In this document: in pieces, positions 42,966 through 55,737 of the stretch
Layout: each line of letters begins with the position of its first letter
Numbering within the stretch: position 1 is the first letter of the stretch
Assembly (NCBI GenBank): GCA_961205875.1
Contig: OY540817.1
Span: forward strand, 5,677,001 to 5,741,000
Direction of reading: 5' to 3'
DNA from: Sialis fuliginosa
Lineage: Eukaryota; Arthropoda; Insecta; Megaloptera; Sialidae
Length of the DNA stretch: 64,000 bases
The notes under the pieces: generated by a model
Database searches by the model: none
The model's input: the letters and a program-made list of their open reading frames with translations, nothing else
Told to the model about the DNA's origin: nothing
Position numbers and translations under genes: made by a program

Positions 42966-43735
42966 TCTATACAATATTCCTCGATTTTCAAATTTAAAAT
43001 ATTTATCAGTTGCGTGCCGCACCTTGCGTATTAGTGTCCCGTACCGTATATTTTTATATAAAAAAACTTTAAAGATTCTATAAAGTATTCTTTGATTTTC
43101 AAATTAAAAAAAAACATTTGTCAAATGAGAGTCGAACCTCGCGTATTGGTGTCCTGTACCGTATACTTGAACATAAAAAACTTTGAAGATTCTATAAAGT
43201 ATTCTTTGATTTTCAAATTAAAAAAAACATTTGTCAAATGAGAGTCGAACCTCGCGTATTGGTGTCCCGTATCGTATACTTTAACATAAAAAAAACTTTG
43301 AAGATTCTATACAATATTCTTTGATTTTCAAATTTAAAAAAACATTTGTCAAATGAGAGTCGAACCTCGTGTATGGTGTCCCGTACCGTATACTTTAACA
43401 TAAAAAACTTTGAAGATTCTATACAATATTCTTTGATATTCAAAGTTAAAAAAACATTTGTCAAATGAGAGTCGAATCTCGCGTATTGGTGTCCCGTACC
43501 GTATACTTTAACATAACAAAACTTTGAAGATTCTATACAGTATTCTTTGATTTTCATATTTAAAAAAAAATTGTCAAATGAGAGACGAACCTCGCGTATT
43601 GGTGTCCCGTATCGTATAGTTTAACATAAATAATTTTAATTTTGAAGATTCTATACAGTATTCTTTAATTTTCAAATTTAAAAAATATTTGTCAAATGAG
43701 AGTCGAACCTCGCGTATTGGTGTAGTATATTGGTA
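42966..43735 (+). repeat. Satellite array, about 110-bp unit, seven copies
   Basis: Seven head-to-tail units, each with gaagattctatacaatattc, a ttgtcaaatgagagtcgaac segment and gtgtcccgtaccgtatac. The first unit is the most diverged and the last is truncated. The unit is related to the single dispersed repeat at 40800-40930. The 107-codon minus-strand ORF is periodic and not a gene. Confidence 0.9.
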
Positions 43736-44440
43736 TAGTTTTTCAATTTACTGGGTTATCTTAATTTAATTTAATTTAATTTTAACAAAGTTAGGAACCA
43801 CTAGTTATATTTATTAGTTTGTATATTAGAAAACAGTGTTACTATATATTTTTATAACAATTTTGAAAAAAAAATAAGTGCTGATAATTTTTTTGTTATC
43901 TCGAGATCATTATACACATTTTTAAAGATTTTTGCCAGAGGACGAAATATTTTTACGATTTAAAAAAAACGTTAACATTTTTGAATTTCTGTCTGTTTAT
44001 ATTATTCATTACTCTGAATTAAAATGAATAAATTTATGCATAAGTTAATATTGTTTTTACTAGGTATAGAAAACCATTATACTGAAGATAATACACATTT
44101 GTTAATAATAATATTAAAATAGATGGCCTACTTTGAAATGTGTTAAAATAACAACATTATAATTAAAATAAGATTAAATAAATTCATATCAAATGAAAAC
44201 ATAACAGTTATGATGCAAGCTTGCTTTATTTTGAACCTACTCAGTAAGTAAATTATTTATATCAGATCTATTTTTGTATAAAAATATTACTTAAAATTCT
44301 TCAATCAAATCTAACAAGATTTATTTTTAGGCGTTGATTGAATTCTAATACTGATAAGTCATATTTTTAGATACAAATTTAAATATTTGAAATATCTTAT
44401 TGTTAGTTAGGTATATATATGTATATTATAAAGAACTAGT
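43736..44440. other. AT-rich interval with a short (TTTAA)n run
   Basis: 43761-43785 is a (TTTAA)n tract. Nothing else recognised. Confidence 0.4.
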
Positions 44441-44444
44441 GTCC

Positions 44445-44570
44445 GCAAGAAATTTTTATTTTACAATGTAGCCTTTGTCCTTCCTCGGGATGAAAGCTGT
44501 TTCCCTGCAAAATTTCATTAAGATCGGTTCAGTGATTTAACCGTGAAAAAGCAACAAACAGTCCTTTTAC
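44445..44570 (+). mobile_element. RTE-like LINE 3' fragment
   Basis: cctcgggatgaaagctgttt, atcggttcagtgatttaacc and gcaacaaacagtcc match the fragments at 24482 and 56290. Confidence 0.6.
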
Positions 44571-44920
44571 TTGGATTTCAAATCAGTGATAATTTTATAA
44601 TAATGTTAAAAATTTTATACCCTGTACAAACTGTTTCTCCAAGGCTTGAATTAGACCAGGGTTGGGAAAATTATGACCCGCTTAATCCTTTTATACCGTA
44701 CATTTTTTTCGAGTTGTTTCAGTGTTACTGTTAATAATATTCATTCTGTACATAACAAGAATTTATAACCCTGCCGGCTACAAGCAAAACAACAAAGTAA
44801 TTCAAATTAGCAGTACTTTTAAACTTTTAGCACATCAATACGGTTTTGAAACAATTTCCCAATCCATACAACCCATGTTTACAGTAAAAATAAAAAGAGA
44901 ACGAACGCATATATATATCA

Positions 44921-45834
44921 GTGGCGTAGCCAGATTTTTTTTGACCGGGGGGGGGGGGGGGGGGGCAAAGTATATAAGAAATTGTTTTGTTCTTTTATAG
45001 TAAAAATATAAATAGAACGGACGCATTGGACCCGGTGTTACCCGGGGATATTAATTTAATTAAACATAAAGTAATCATGCCCACCCAACATGCTCACAAC
45101 ATACGGTTCACCGCGAATTGTTTTTTTCGATTTCATGAAATTTACATAAAATATCCGCAAAATTATACACCTAATGTTAATCTTTCCATTAGTGAAAACC
45201 GGAATAAAATCCATTCAGTAGTTATTGAAAAAATCGCGTAAAATTAAATTTTCAAACTCCCAGGAAACACCAGGTCTTGTCTTAGAATTTGTATGAAAAT
45301 CAAAAATAAATAAATAAATAGGTTGCAATAATCATAATAATTAATTTTGATATTTTACCTGTCTTCTTTATGTTTCAATTTTCAATGAATATATTTCAAA
45401 ATATTTAATTATTATCATGTGTCAAAATCATCTATTTATTCGACAAAATATTTGAAAGAGACGTAACCATAGTGACCTAAATTAATGTGTTTTTATTTAT
45501 AATAAATGACAGTTGTATGCTCTGACATGGAAACAAAAGACGATTTGAAAAAGATTATTTTTTTGTCTTTTGGTGTTAATCTTAGGTTTTCATAAAATAT
45601 TATTAGCCACGATACTGCTCAGAAAAATGATCTAACTATTGGTGCAAACCGTATTGAAATCGGTAAAGTAAAAAAGTCTATAACATTTATTTTTATATAT
45701 ATAGATTTTTTTGTGAGAGGCAAAAGTATATAAAAAATTGTTTTTTCAAGTTCCAGTTGGGTATTTACAAACGAAAGTATTTATTTATATATATTTTGCA
45801 TACCCCCTCCCCCTCCTGGTTACACCACTGTTTT
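44921..45834. mobile_element. Degenerate hAT-like ends around a LINE fragment
   Basis: A left end cagtggcgtagccag (44921) followed by a G run, and a right end ctggttacaccactg (to about 45832), could be the termini of one old element. No target duplication remains. A LINE-like fragment (45015-45250, gacccggtgttacccgggg) lies between them. Confidence 0.4.
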
Positions 45835-46225
45835 ATTTTTGTTTATCTTGAATTCGATTCAATGCACTCACTAGCAACTCTGTAAAAACAAATGGGTTAG
45901 TTCTATAGTGGTCATTTCGTATTCGAAACAAAAAAAGGCACGTATGTATATTTTTTTCTGTATAGAGCATTATTTTTCATCGATCTTAATTACTTTATTG
46001 ATACATTCCCATTCAATTAATGTATTGTGTTGAATGCGTAAATTACAGTTTATTTATATAAATAAATAAATGTTGTTAATTCAGTTGATTCATTTATGGT
46101 ATTTGTGATGCCGGACACTTGAAAGAATTCCCATGTTTACTTTTTACAAATAAAATTCAGCACGTTTTCAATCCGGGTATTAAATTACTGTTTTTGTATA
46201 TATTTTTTAATTACACTATTTTTAC

Positions 46226-47424
46226 TTTCTTATACCATGTATAGTGAAGCCGATTTTTTTCGAAATCCAGATTTTGATGGAATTATCCATCCTATTTTCG
46301 CCATTATGTCTGTGTGTCGGTCTGTTTGTAAGCGCTGTAACTCAAATACGACAAATCGTAGTAGGGTGAAATTTTATATTTAAGATTAATTTTTGTCTGG
46401 GAAGAAAACGTCCTATTTTTGAAAACGATCTTTCAACCGGATACGGATGTTTACCTACGTCGTTTTTTGAATTTTTCGAATTACTCTGGAACAGTGCGAA
46501 ATAGAAAAAAATTGTAGGTAATATTAATATCTATAATTTATGCTCTATTCATTTTTTCGAAAAAAAAATTTTTTTTAATACTTTTTAAAACTCAAATGGT
46601 TCATAACAGAGAAGAAATATCTCCCATGAGTGTCATGGAACTTTCTTATACATATTACAGAGATTGAACAGTGTGTGTGTTTGCAGGCCCGGATTTACCA
46701 TGCAGGCAGAGTAGGCAGCTGCCTAGGGCGGCAAATTTTGGTGGAAACTTTGAAAACTTGTTATATTTGTGAGAATTGAATTTGATTTTGATTCCATTAT
46801 CGATGAGTTTACCATCCGAAAATCGAGACGTAAAAATTTCAACCCATAAGCAATAATTTCTTTATACATGTAACTCAAGCATGACAAAAAAAAGAAGGTT
46901 TTCAGTTTTTATGTTTCCTAATGTAACTTTATAAAAATTTATAAAATTTTAAACTGACGCAACCAAAAAAAAAGATCCTGAGTTTTATATTTTGACATCT
47001 ATGACTTAAACTGTTAGTTTCGAGGAGGGGGGGGCGGCAATTTTCGCAACTGCCTAGGGGCGGCAAATTTATAAATCCGGGCCTGTGTGTTTGCCATAAG
47101 TACCATGGGACTTTCTTATACGTAATACTCAGAGTGAACAGTGTGGGTGAGCTAAATAATTATACAAAAAAAATCTTTCTCACTAAATCATAAATTTATG
47201 AGGAATAAATTATTTACATTTTTTTTATTTCAAAAATAATTCGAAAATTAAATTTAATTTATTACGTTCAAAAAAATTAATTTGATACATAATGTAGAGA
47301 ATAATATTATCTATAGTTTACCTATGTCCCATTTATTTTATTCTATCATTTATTAGTTTATCAGAAATGTATTTTAATAAATTAAGAATCACGTACACTG
47401 TTCACTGTCAGGATTACGTATAAG
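46226..47424. repeat. Dispersed repeat with ctttcttatac ends, copy 1
   Basis: Begins cttataccatgtatagtgaa and ends in a tataagaaagtccc segment. Contains taagcgctgtaactcaaata and gggaagaaaacgtcctattt, both shared with 58578-59290. Interrupted by the hAT MITE at 46684. Confidence 0.7.
46684..47085 (+). mobile_element. hAT-type MITE, 402 bp, copy 2
   Basis: Ends CAGGCCCGGATTTA and its complement; perfect 8-bp duplication TGTGTTTG (46676-46683, 47086-47093). Same length as 19954-20355. Confidence 0.93.
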
Positions 47425-50400
47425 AAAGTCCCATGGCTCCCATGGCAAATATTTTTTTTTAAATGGAACGTCCCATTAATTTAATTTTTAATGTGAAATC
47501 ATGCAGACATTTGCCTACAAGTATTATTAAAACAATATAACACTATCGTTATAACATGTGTTTTTGAATGTGTCACCAACATACAACGAAGATAATATTT
47601 CTACGATCTAACTGACAAGAATAGTAAATTACCAAGCCAAAAAAGTTATATCAAAACATTTCTCAAATTTTAAAAGATATAAATTACACATTTAATCTTA
47701 CTCATGTGCCAAGCAAAAACAATAATAAAAAATAAAGTAAACAGTATAAAAAAAACATACAAGCATATAACATATCGAGTGTTTTAAAAACTAAAGTGTG
47801 TATTTTTAGATTTCTCAACGTTCCCCTTGTTTCAAGTCCCAAGTAAATAATGAAGGCCTCTTATGCACGAACCGCTGAAGACTACAAGTACGTACAAATA
47901 GGTGTTATATATATAAAACGTTTAGAGATATTTTAAAACGACGAAGACAGATATAAAAAAGTTTTTCACACTCGCTTTATAACGGCGTTAAAGAATGCTG
48001 TGGAAAAAAGACATTTCTTACAATGGTCTCTTTGTTTTACAAGAAAAAGAAATATAGAGGAATGAAAGTTTCTAATGAAATTACTTTATTTTCTTTAGGT
48101 GAATAAACAAATTATAATGTCCGGTATTATAAAGAATATAGTAAACTTGGAAGCAAATATATCGTGACTGGAGCGTTAAAATAAAAAATACATTTTTTGT
48201 TGCATTTTAGGAGATCTATCAATAGGGTAGATAAGTGAAAAAACATTTTTTTAGTACTTTTCAATCTATGGTAGGGCGGTCCAAAAATTATTAGCAATCT
48301 ACGTCCGTATACCAAATATATAAATGACAGAATGGGAGGGCTGTGACATACAGACAGATAGACGGACAGATAGACCGAAACTATTAGTTTTCTACAGAAC
48401 TCTAAAAAGAAAAATTCTCTATGTTAGTAATAAAATATTTCGTTATATTTGATAAAGCTTGATTTCTAATAAGAATTTGCTAACGCTATCTGCGAGGTAT
48501 TAAATACAAATGACAACCCACTGACTGTTCTAATCAATGATATAATTGATAAGAATGGATTTTAGTAAAATCAGCAATTTAAATTTAAATTATTATTATA
48601 CATTTATTACCAGCTTTAAAAACCCGAGCAAATTCATAATGATTTGATAACTAATAGATAGCGTTTTTTTTCGGATGTTTTTAAATTTATATGATAATTA
48701 CTAGGTATTCATGAGTCACTCACCTCAACAATGTGTACATAAATATTATTATTTTGGTATTTAGCAGTATAAAAAAAATAATGTTTATAAAAAGAAATAT
48801 TCCAATATCATTTGTTTATATAAGAAGAAATTACTGCACTTTTTAAAGTAAATATTAATAATATAAGATATAAATAGAGAATATATGGCATGGTATATAA
48901 AGATGTTATTTATTTATTGCATATTGCATGTTTCGTTATAATTTATAATCAAACTCTTTAGTAAATTCAACATATGGTTTATGATGCAAGTAATTTTTGA
49001 TATTTTTTAAACCAGTGGCGCGTTATGAAGAAATGGGGAGGGGGATAAGTCAAAAATGTTTTATGTCATTAAGTATTGTGGAAAAAAATTGAAAAATGTA
49101 GTAGATCAATATTTAAAGATTTTGAAAATACATTCAAATTCTATTAAAGCTAGGTCTCATTATTATATAGTGTATGTACTATCGCCTTCAAAAATAGTCT
49201 GCCACCGTAAAGGCCAGAATCGCTTACAACAGATTCAAAAATAGAAAGACAAACTTCATCGGATATCTTTATCCAGGGCGAAGCTTATATAGTTATATCA
49301 TTTTAAACAAAAATAGAAATATACGTCCATTTCATTAATTAATTTTATATCAACATATTTAAATACTAAAATTCGGAATATCAAATATTTATTGCCACAA
49401 AATTAACTTATACAATTTTCAAAAGATTACATAATAATTTAATCTATAAATACTATAAACGAAGAGTACTTCTTTATCTAGCAAATTACTTTCAAAATAT
49501 CTGTATTTTTTTGGTACATAGAAAAATTATTTATATAATATACTAATCAAATGGGAGGAGCCTAAAAGCGAATATGAATGAAAACTGAAAGACCACTTCT
49601 GCATGCAACTCTACATATGTATAGCTCTTAAGTAAATTTAATCCTTTTTACTCGTTTTTACCCAAATCACCACTAAAAATATTCTCCGTAGAACATTAAA
49701 GTCAAAAAACCATTTAGAAAATCCCGGTGTTACCCTTCTTTAATGTAGCGGTGAATTATTAAACAAGATATAAAAATGGCTAAAAATAATCTTTTTCAAA
49801 CGAAAAAATCCATACATAGTTTATCAGTAATCGCTTTAGGTTCACAGACCTCCCATATAACAACTCTTCAAAAGACTTCTCTTGTATGCTTTACTGTGCA
49901 GCTATTAACCCTTCATAGACTATTTTTAAACTTGAATACATTAATATATATTGACTCTCTTATAAGCTTCCAGTATACGCAAATTAGTCTTACTTTCTCT
50001 ATAGCGTCGTACTTCACTTTACTTTTCAATTTTCATACATAAACATAATAAAAATTAACGCTAATTTTACGGAGCACATTTTTGCGGAGCACAATGGTAA
50101 CAATATTAACAAGAAAAATGTCATGGTGTCAAAATTTATTCAACGCAAGAATAGTACCGACTACAAATCTTGAATAGTAATAACAAGGTAAAAAATAATG
50201 TTACCTAAATACAATTGCACTGAATCACCCACAATAATGTAAACAATACGCATAATTCAAATAAAAATCGGCTTAAGTACATTCATACTTAAGTATGTGA
50301 GGTCGTATTATTATAGCTACGTGCGTTGGGTGTATAAATACATATATACCTACAAATAAACTATAAGAATTTTGTACAACTTAAAAAAATGTATCACGCA

Positions 50401-50862
50401 ATTTTTACCTATGGGTCCTGACTTACGGGACACCTGTACATACACAACAGTGTTTTTTTTTCTACATTGATATTTTACTTATCTGGATAAAAAATAGTTT
50501 ATAAAGTTCATTATATAAACTTCAAACGTTTTACGAATAAATTTCCTAGAATGAGATCTAAAATTTTTATATTTACCTTAAAAAAAAACACATTACAATT
50601 ATACTAGGAAAAGTTTCTTATAAAAGACGTCTACAAAATATTAAAATGTATACTCTTACTTCCACTTCAACCTTTTCAAGAACTTTTACCGAGTTTCTAT
50701 AAGTTTTTGTCAAGTATATCCAGCTCATATTACAAGTCGATTTTTTTCTATAAATCTGTAAATATTATATTACAATAAAAACACAAACTTCATTCTAGCT
50801 ATGTCATTTAAATACTACCTCTCTCCCCAAACCCACCCCACCTGAAAAAAATCATATAAATA
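47425..50862. other. AT-rich interval, no gene
   Basis: Contains a single Harbinger-like MITE end (48118-48134, tgtccggtattataaag), a gacagatagacggacagatag fragment near 48350, a gtggcgcg G-rich hAT-like end near 49015 and a tacgggacacctgtac fragment near 50413. ORFs at 49056 and 49776 have no motif. Confidence 0.4.
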
Positions 50863-51175
50863 GAGTAAAGTCGGTATATATGGAACACCATTCATGTTTT
50901 AGGTATGAAAACTATGATAATGTTATTTAAAATCAGCCCTTATCATTTCATTGGATAGAGAATTTAATCTTTTAACGAGATCGAGCAGGCAAAAATATAA
51001 TTCTTAAATTAAAAAAAAATCTAAAACAATCGAAAATCAGCCTCTTAAAAAATGTGCGTGTAATATGGACCACTCTTAATATTACATATTAATTTTGTGT
51101 TTATAAAATTTAAAATAGAGCAACAAAAGGAGGTGTCCATATTACCCGTCTGTTCCATATATACCGACTTTACTC
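50863..51175. mobile_element. TA-flanked MITE, 313 bp
   Basis: Inverted ends GAGTAAAGTCGGTATATATG on both sides (the right end is the complement), flanked by TA (50861-50862, 51176-51177). The interior again pairs around atatggac and gtccatatt. Confidence 0.88.
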
Positions 51176-51655
51176 TAATTCCCTCCCTAAAAAAAATATT
51201 ATCCGCCGTCCCTGCACTCATACTCACATATACATATATGTCTGTCTGTCCGGGGCATGAAAGAGATTCTATATGAATCGAACTGAATGAGTATTAAAAA
51301 GCCCTTTTAACGGGTGTATGCTTTTTTGTAATTTAGCGCTATTGTACTAACGCATATAAATTACAGACATATGACGTATATTTGATGGACAGGGACGCAT
51401 TAGGAGGTAAGTGCTAGGTGTGAAATCCGTTTCCGTGTTATCTACTTTAGATCATCTGTCTTGATTGCGAGTTAAAAGGTATTTTGTATAAAAGATCACT
51501 TACTATAAAATAAACGATTGAGAAAATCATAATTGACATTTGTACCTATTTAAATTACAAAAGACAAACGCCCGGTTTAATGAAGTTTAACTAAATGCTC
51601 CTTTAACTAACTGTCATTTAACTTAAATCTATAATTAAATTTAATAATACATTTA

Positions 51656-52178
51656 ATAGGCATGTTACCAGTAACAAAGTATCACTGAAATTATGATTTT
51701 AAATAATGAAATAGGTTAAAAATATTATATTAAAAGCGAGATTAATATGATTTTTGTTAAAATAAAAACACAAAATATAGCAATCCGCCATGTTAGATAA
51801 AACACCAGTCAGAGTGGATGACGTCACGGCTAAGTAAACATCATTTTTGTTTTATTACTATCTGCACTGTTTATAAATTATTTTGTGGTTTTAAATTATC
51901 AATTTGCTCAGTTTTGTGTTACCAAAATTAAAACCGAGAAACGTTAGCGATGGAACAAGGATTTATTATTGTTGACAAGGAGTGTTTACATAGGCGTGAC
52001 GTCAAAAATGCGCCATGACATCTGCGAGTTTTTTGGCGTCAAATTAAAAATTAGTTTTAAAAGAGTCAATTTTTGTGATTAAACCTTTATTTTCTGCAGG
52101 AATAAGTATTTTTTTTGGAAATAGGAGACACGTAAGATCATCATAAAATAGTTTTTAAAAATTAGGCATCATGCCTAT
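51656..52178. mobile_element. ATAGGCATGATGCC MITE, copy 2
   Basis: About 90 percent similar by eye to 767-1302, same orientation, TA on both sides. Two TGACGTCA palindromes (about 51819 and 51998); in copy 1 the second is mutated. Confidence 0.85.
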
Positions 52179-52814
52179 TAAAGGGATTTTAATTTTTTGC
52201 ATTTCTATGAGAGCCAAGCATTTAACTAAACATTAGTGAAAACTAGAATAAAATCCGTTCAGTAATTACTGAGAAAATCGTGCACAGACAGACAGACGCG
52301 GCAAGAGATATTGTATTATACTACGTATACATTAGAAGACATTTAAGTAAATCACGTTGGTAATACATAATGGCATTAGTAATTTATTTTAACCTTTTAA
52401 AACCCAATTAATATTTTTGTCTTCACATTGAAATTTTAAAGTTTCAATTCGATTAAAATTAATCTCAACGATAACGTTCCAAAATAAATTAAGGGTTAAA
52501 TTAAAACGATTACAGCCCTTTTAAAAGGGTCAGATAATAAATACAAGAGGGATATTCATCATTGATAACACTTTCGTCAAATAAAGGGTTAAAATATACA
52601 GCGGTTTACATATCGTGATTAAAAAAAAGGTGATATATTATATGTATTCCATGCTGTACATTTTTTTTTTACTGCGAATAAAATAAATGTCATACAAGGT
52701 ATACGATACGGACGCAAAGCCCGTGGTTTCTTTATATGGCATTAACATATGTTTTTTTTTAACTTTTGCTAATAATAAACTTGTGACATATTTAGTTAGC
52801 ATTTTATATTTTTT

Positions 52815-53400
52815 AACCGACTTCAAAAAGGAAGAGGTTCTAAATTCAACAATATATATTTTCAGGGGTGCCGGCAGAATTTCTTCCAGGGGGGTGCATC
52901 TAGATATATAAAATTAAATTACTTATATGTATATAAAATAATTAAAAATAATAATTTTGTAATAATAAACTTGTATTCCATTTAGCATAACTAAAAAAAA
53001 AAAAGTGCACCTCCTTGCACCACCCTCCCGGCGCCCATGTATATTTTTAATGTATTTTCGGGCATAACTCCGACAAATATGCACTGATTTGGACGATTTT
53101 TTGTTTGTTTGAATGAGTATACTTCCGACGTAATCCCATATAAATTTTATCAGAATCCGACCATGGATTTCGAAGATACCCCACTCAAAGGAGAAAAATA
53201 AAAAAAACTTTAAGAAAATAATAAATAAAACCGGACTTAAAAAAATTTTTAAAAGTATATAATTAAATTTAACAGTTTTTGAAATCGGTGCCAAGACAAT
53301 AAAACACTTTAAAGAAATAAAACCGACTTCAAAAACTGTTAAATTTAATTATTAAATACTTTTCAAGTTTAGAAGTCGGTTTTATTTAATTTATTTTTTT
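52815..53400. repeat. AACCGACTTC-family repeat with nested hAT MITE
   Basis: accgacttcaaaaaggaaga at 52817, continuing after a 177-bp insertion at 53040 with cgggcataactccgacaaat and ccatggatttcgaagatacc, and then a second partial unit to 53400. Confidence 0.75.
52863..53039. mobile_element. 177-bp hAT-type MITE nested in the repeat
   Basis: The left end caggggtgccgg pairs with the right end cccggcgcccatg. Perfect 8-bp duplication TATATTTT (52855-52862, 53040-53047). Confidence 0.82.
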
Positions 53401-55737
53401 AAAGTTTTTTTTATTAATAATTACTTAGGTACGTCATAAAATACACGTTACCTGGTCTAGGGGTTTGGGTTGTGCGTTGATAAGTTAGTTATTCAGTACT
53501 TGTGAAGAAATAAATTTAATTAATGTCTCGCCTACGCTCCTGATACAATACATCATTGTGACAATAATAAGAAAAAAATATTAGATAGATTTCAATTTAG
53601 TGTTGTTTGTTAAGACAAAACATCTAATAAATTTAAATAAAAAAACATTTAAGATAAGATTATTCGTAATAGAATATATTGTGGCATGTTTGGTAATCAT
53701 TCTAATAAAATTGTGGACTAATAAAAGTACCATTAAATTTTATTTATTTTGACACTCGAAATGGCTATGGGGGCAGTGCATGACGTATGGGAAATAAAGA
53801 AGAACTAGTGTCTCTCTCAGACTCAAACAAAAACTGTCTTTGTTTCAAACAATTTGACTTTTATCTTTTTATATGTATAAAACGTATGTTAAATTTTGTG
53901 TTTTTTGAAGAGAATTTGAATAAAGAATTAAGGACATTAGATAGGGATACAGATAAGTGCACCAAGATTATACTAAAGGGGAGAATAAATAACGTATGAA
54001 ATATATTCATATTATCTTCCCTAAAAGTGCACTTTTAGAAGAGCCCTGCAATGTGTGGCGAAACGTTGGCCGATAACACGACCGAATCGACGCAGCTTAC
54101 ACCCAGAAGCCAAGATCCATATTAAGATCACCGCGGAAGCCTCGAGACTTGTATTATCTTCCCTTTTTTATAAAAAAAATATTCTATACATTTTCACGTA
54201 ACGTAAAAATAATTATTTGGATTCCACCTTTTTCCCTGCATCCAATTTTGATAATTTTTGTATGAAACGTTCTTGTAGCCAGACCCAATCAACGAACCAA
54301 GTTTTATTAAAATCGGTTCAGTGGTTTATAAGTAATGCATGTGATAAGGGACAGACTGAGAGACACTACGATCACATAACTTTCTCTATCTTTTAGATAT
54401 AGCAAGAGTATAATACTTGTTCAATTTATAATAAAATCAATAAATTAACGTTAATTATATTAAAAAGATATTCAATTGTTCAATAATAACTTATTAATTA
54501 ATAGAAAGAGCATTTATCATCATTATTAGACACTTCTTCTAAATTGATACAATTAAATTGATCTGTATGACCATTGCAAAAAAATAAATTGGTGTTTTAG
54601 ATCAATTTAATTAAATGCCAGACAAAAGAACCGACAAGGATTATAATAATATATTTGTCTTCTCTACCAATTTGAGTCAATATATATATTTTATATAAGA
54701 TACTAGTAGTGACGTTAAATATAATAAATAACAACTTAAGCGTCGATACAAACTATCAAGACTAATCAAATATAAATAAACAATAAACAATGAAATCATT
54801 CACACTATAGGTATCGCTCAGGTCTCGGTCCAATCACGCTCCGATACAGTATTACTATACTGAATATTTGACTAGAGTGAGACCGGGACCAAGACCGGCT
54901 CGATAGTCTGGATCGACCCTAATTGTTTAAACGTCATAAATTTATTCGATTCATCATCAGGCTAAAAATATATAATATTATTAATTATTAGTAATATAAT
55001 AATATAATTATTAATATTATAATATAAAATCATTGATATTTTAAAATATCAATGTTTTTATATTACATGATTGTATTATTAGTTATTATATTTTTGCCTG
55101 AAGATAACTCTGTAAATCGAAAGCTGGCATTTACTTTATATTCAATAAATTTCTGACATTTACACAAATAAGTTATTATTTATTTTTAAAAATATTATTA
55201 AAATAATTATACTTCGAGTTTAATAAATAACTTAAATATTTTATCTACCAAAATTCTTTTATTAATTCTAAGTACTCTATTTCATAGAAAAAGTATATAT
55301 TTATTTTCATAGAAAAAAATACAATGTAAGTGTCAACATTTAATATATAAAATAGTAATATTCTTATCATAACTATAACAGATAAAAAAGTAAATGGTAT
55401 ATAAAGATATATTATCCACGAACAATACATAAATCATTCTACAAATACATAAAATATTGAATGAAATGAATGTTAGTGCACGTTTAATCTCAAACAAATA
55501 GAACTTGATAATGTAATAAAAATATACATAATACCTGATACAAAATGGTACAATTTAAGTACGTACTGTATAATATTCACATATATAAATAAAACTACAA
55601 TGTCAATGGTGCAATAAATTATATTATAAATATAACTTGATATAAAGTTTACCTTTAGTGTTGAAAAGTTATGATTTTATATGAAATTTATATTTGCATA
55701 TATGTATATTGTTACTATCTATATTGAAGCTGTTACC
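53401..55737. other. AT-rich interval with retroelement traces
   Basis: About 54040-54150 is more GC-rich and includes gtggcgaaacgttggccg; 55092-55150 includes cctgaagataactctgtaa and tcgaaagctggc. Both resemble tails of non-LTR or Penelope-like elements. 54230-54410 is an RTE-like fragment. 54815-54905 is an imperfect palindrome around ggtctcggtcc. No gene. Confidence 0.4.

Noticed and set aside
43234-43557. 107-codon ORF
   Set aside because: Periodic translation of the 110-bp satellite.
42966-43735. Direct repeats resembling a CRISPR array
   Set aside because: Units are contiguous diverged satellite copies without unique spacers, in a eukaryotic genome.
44921-45834. A single complete hAT element
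   Set aside because: The two ends could be a pair but no matching 8-bp duplication is present, so they may be unrelated solo ends.
52923-53294. 123-codon minus-strand ORF
   Set aside because: Reads through the AACCGACTTC repeat and the nested hAT MITE; the same frame recurs, broken, in other copies of the repeat.
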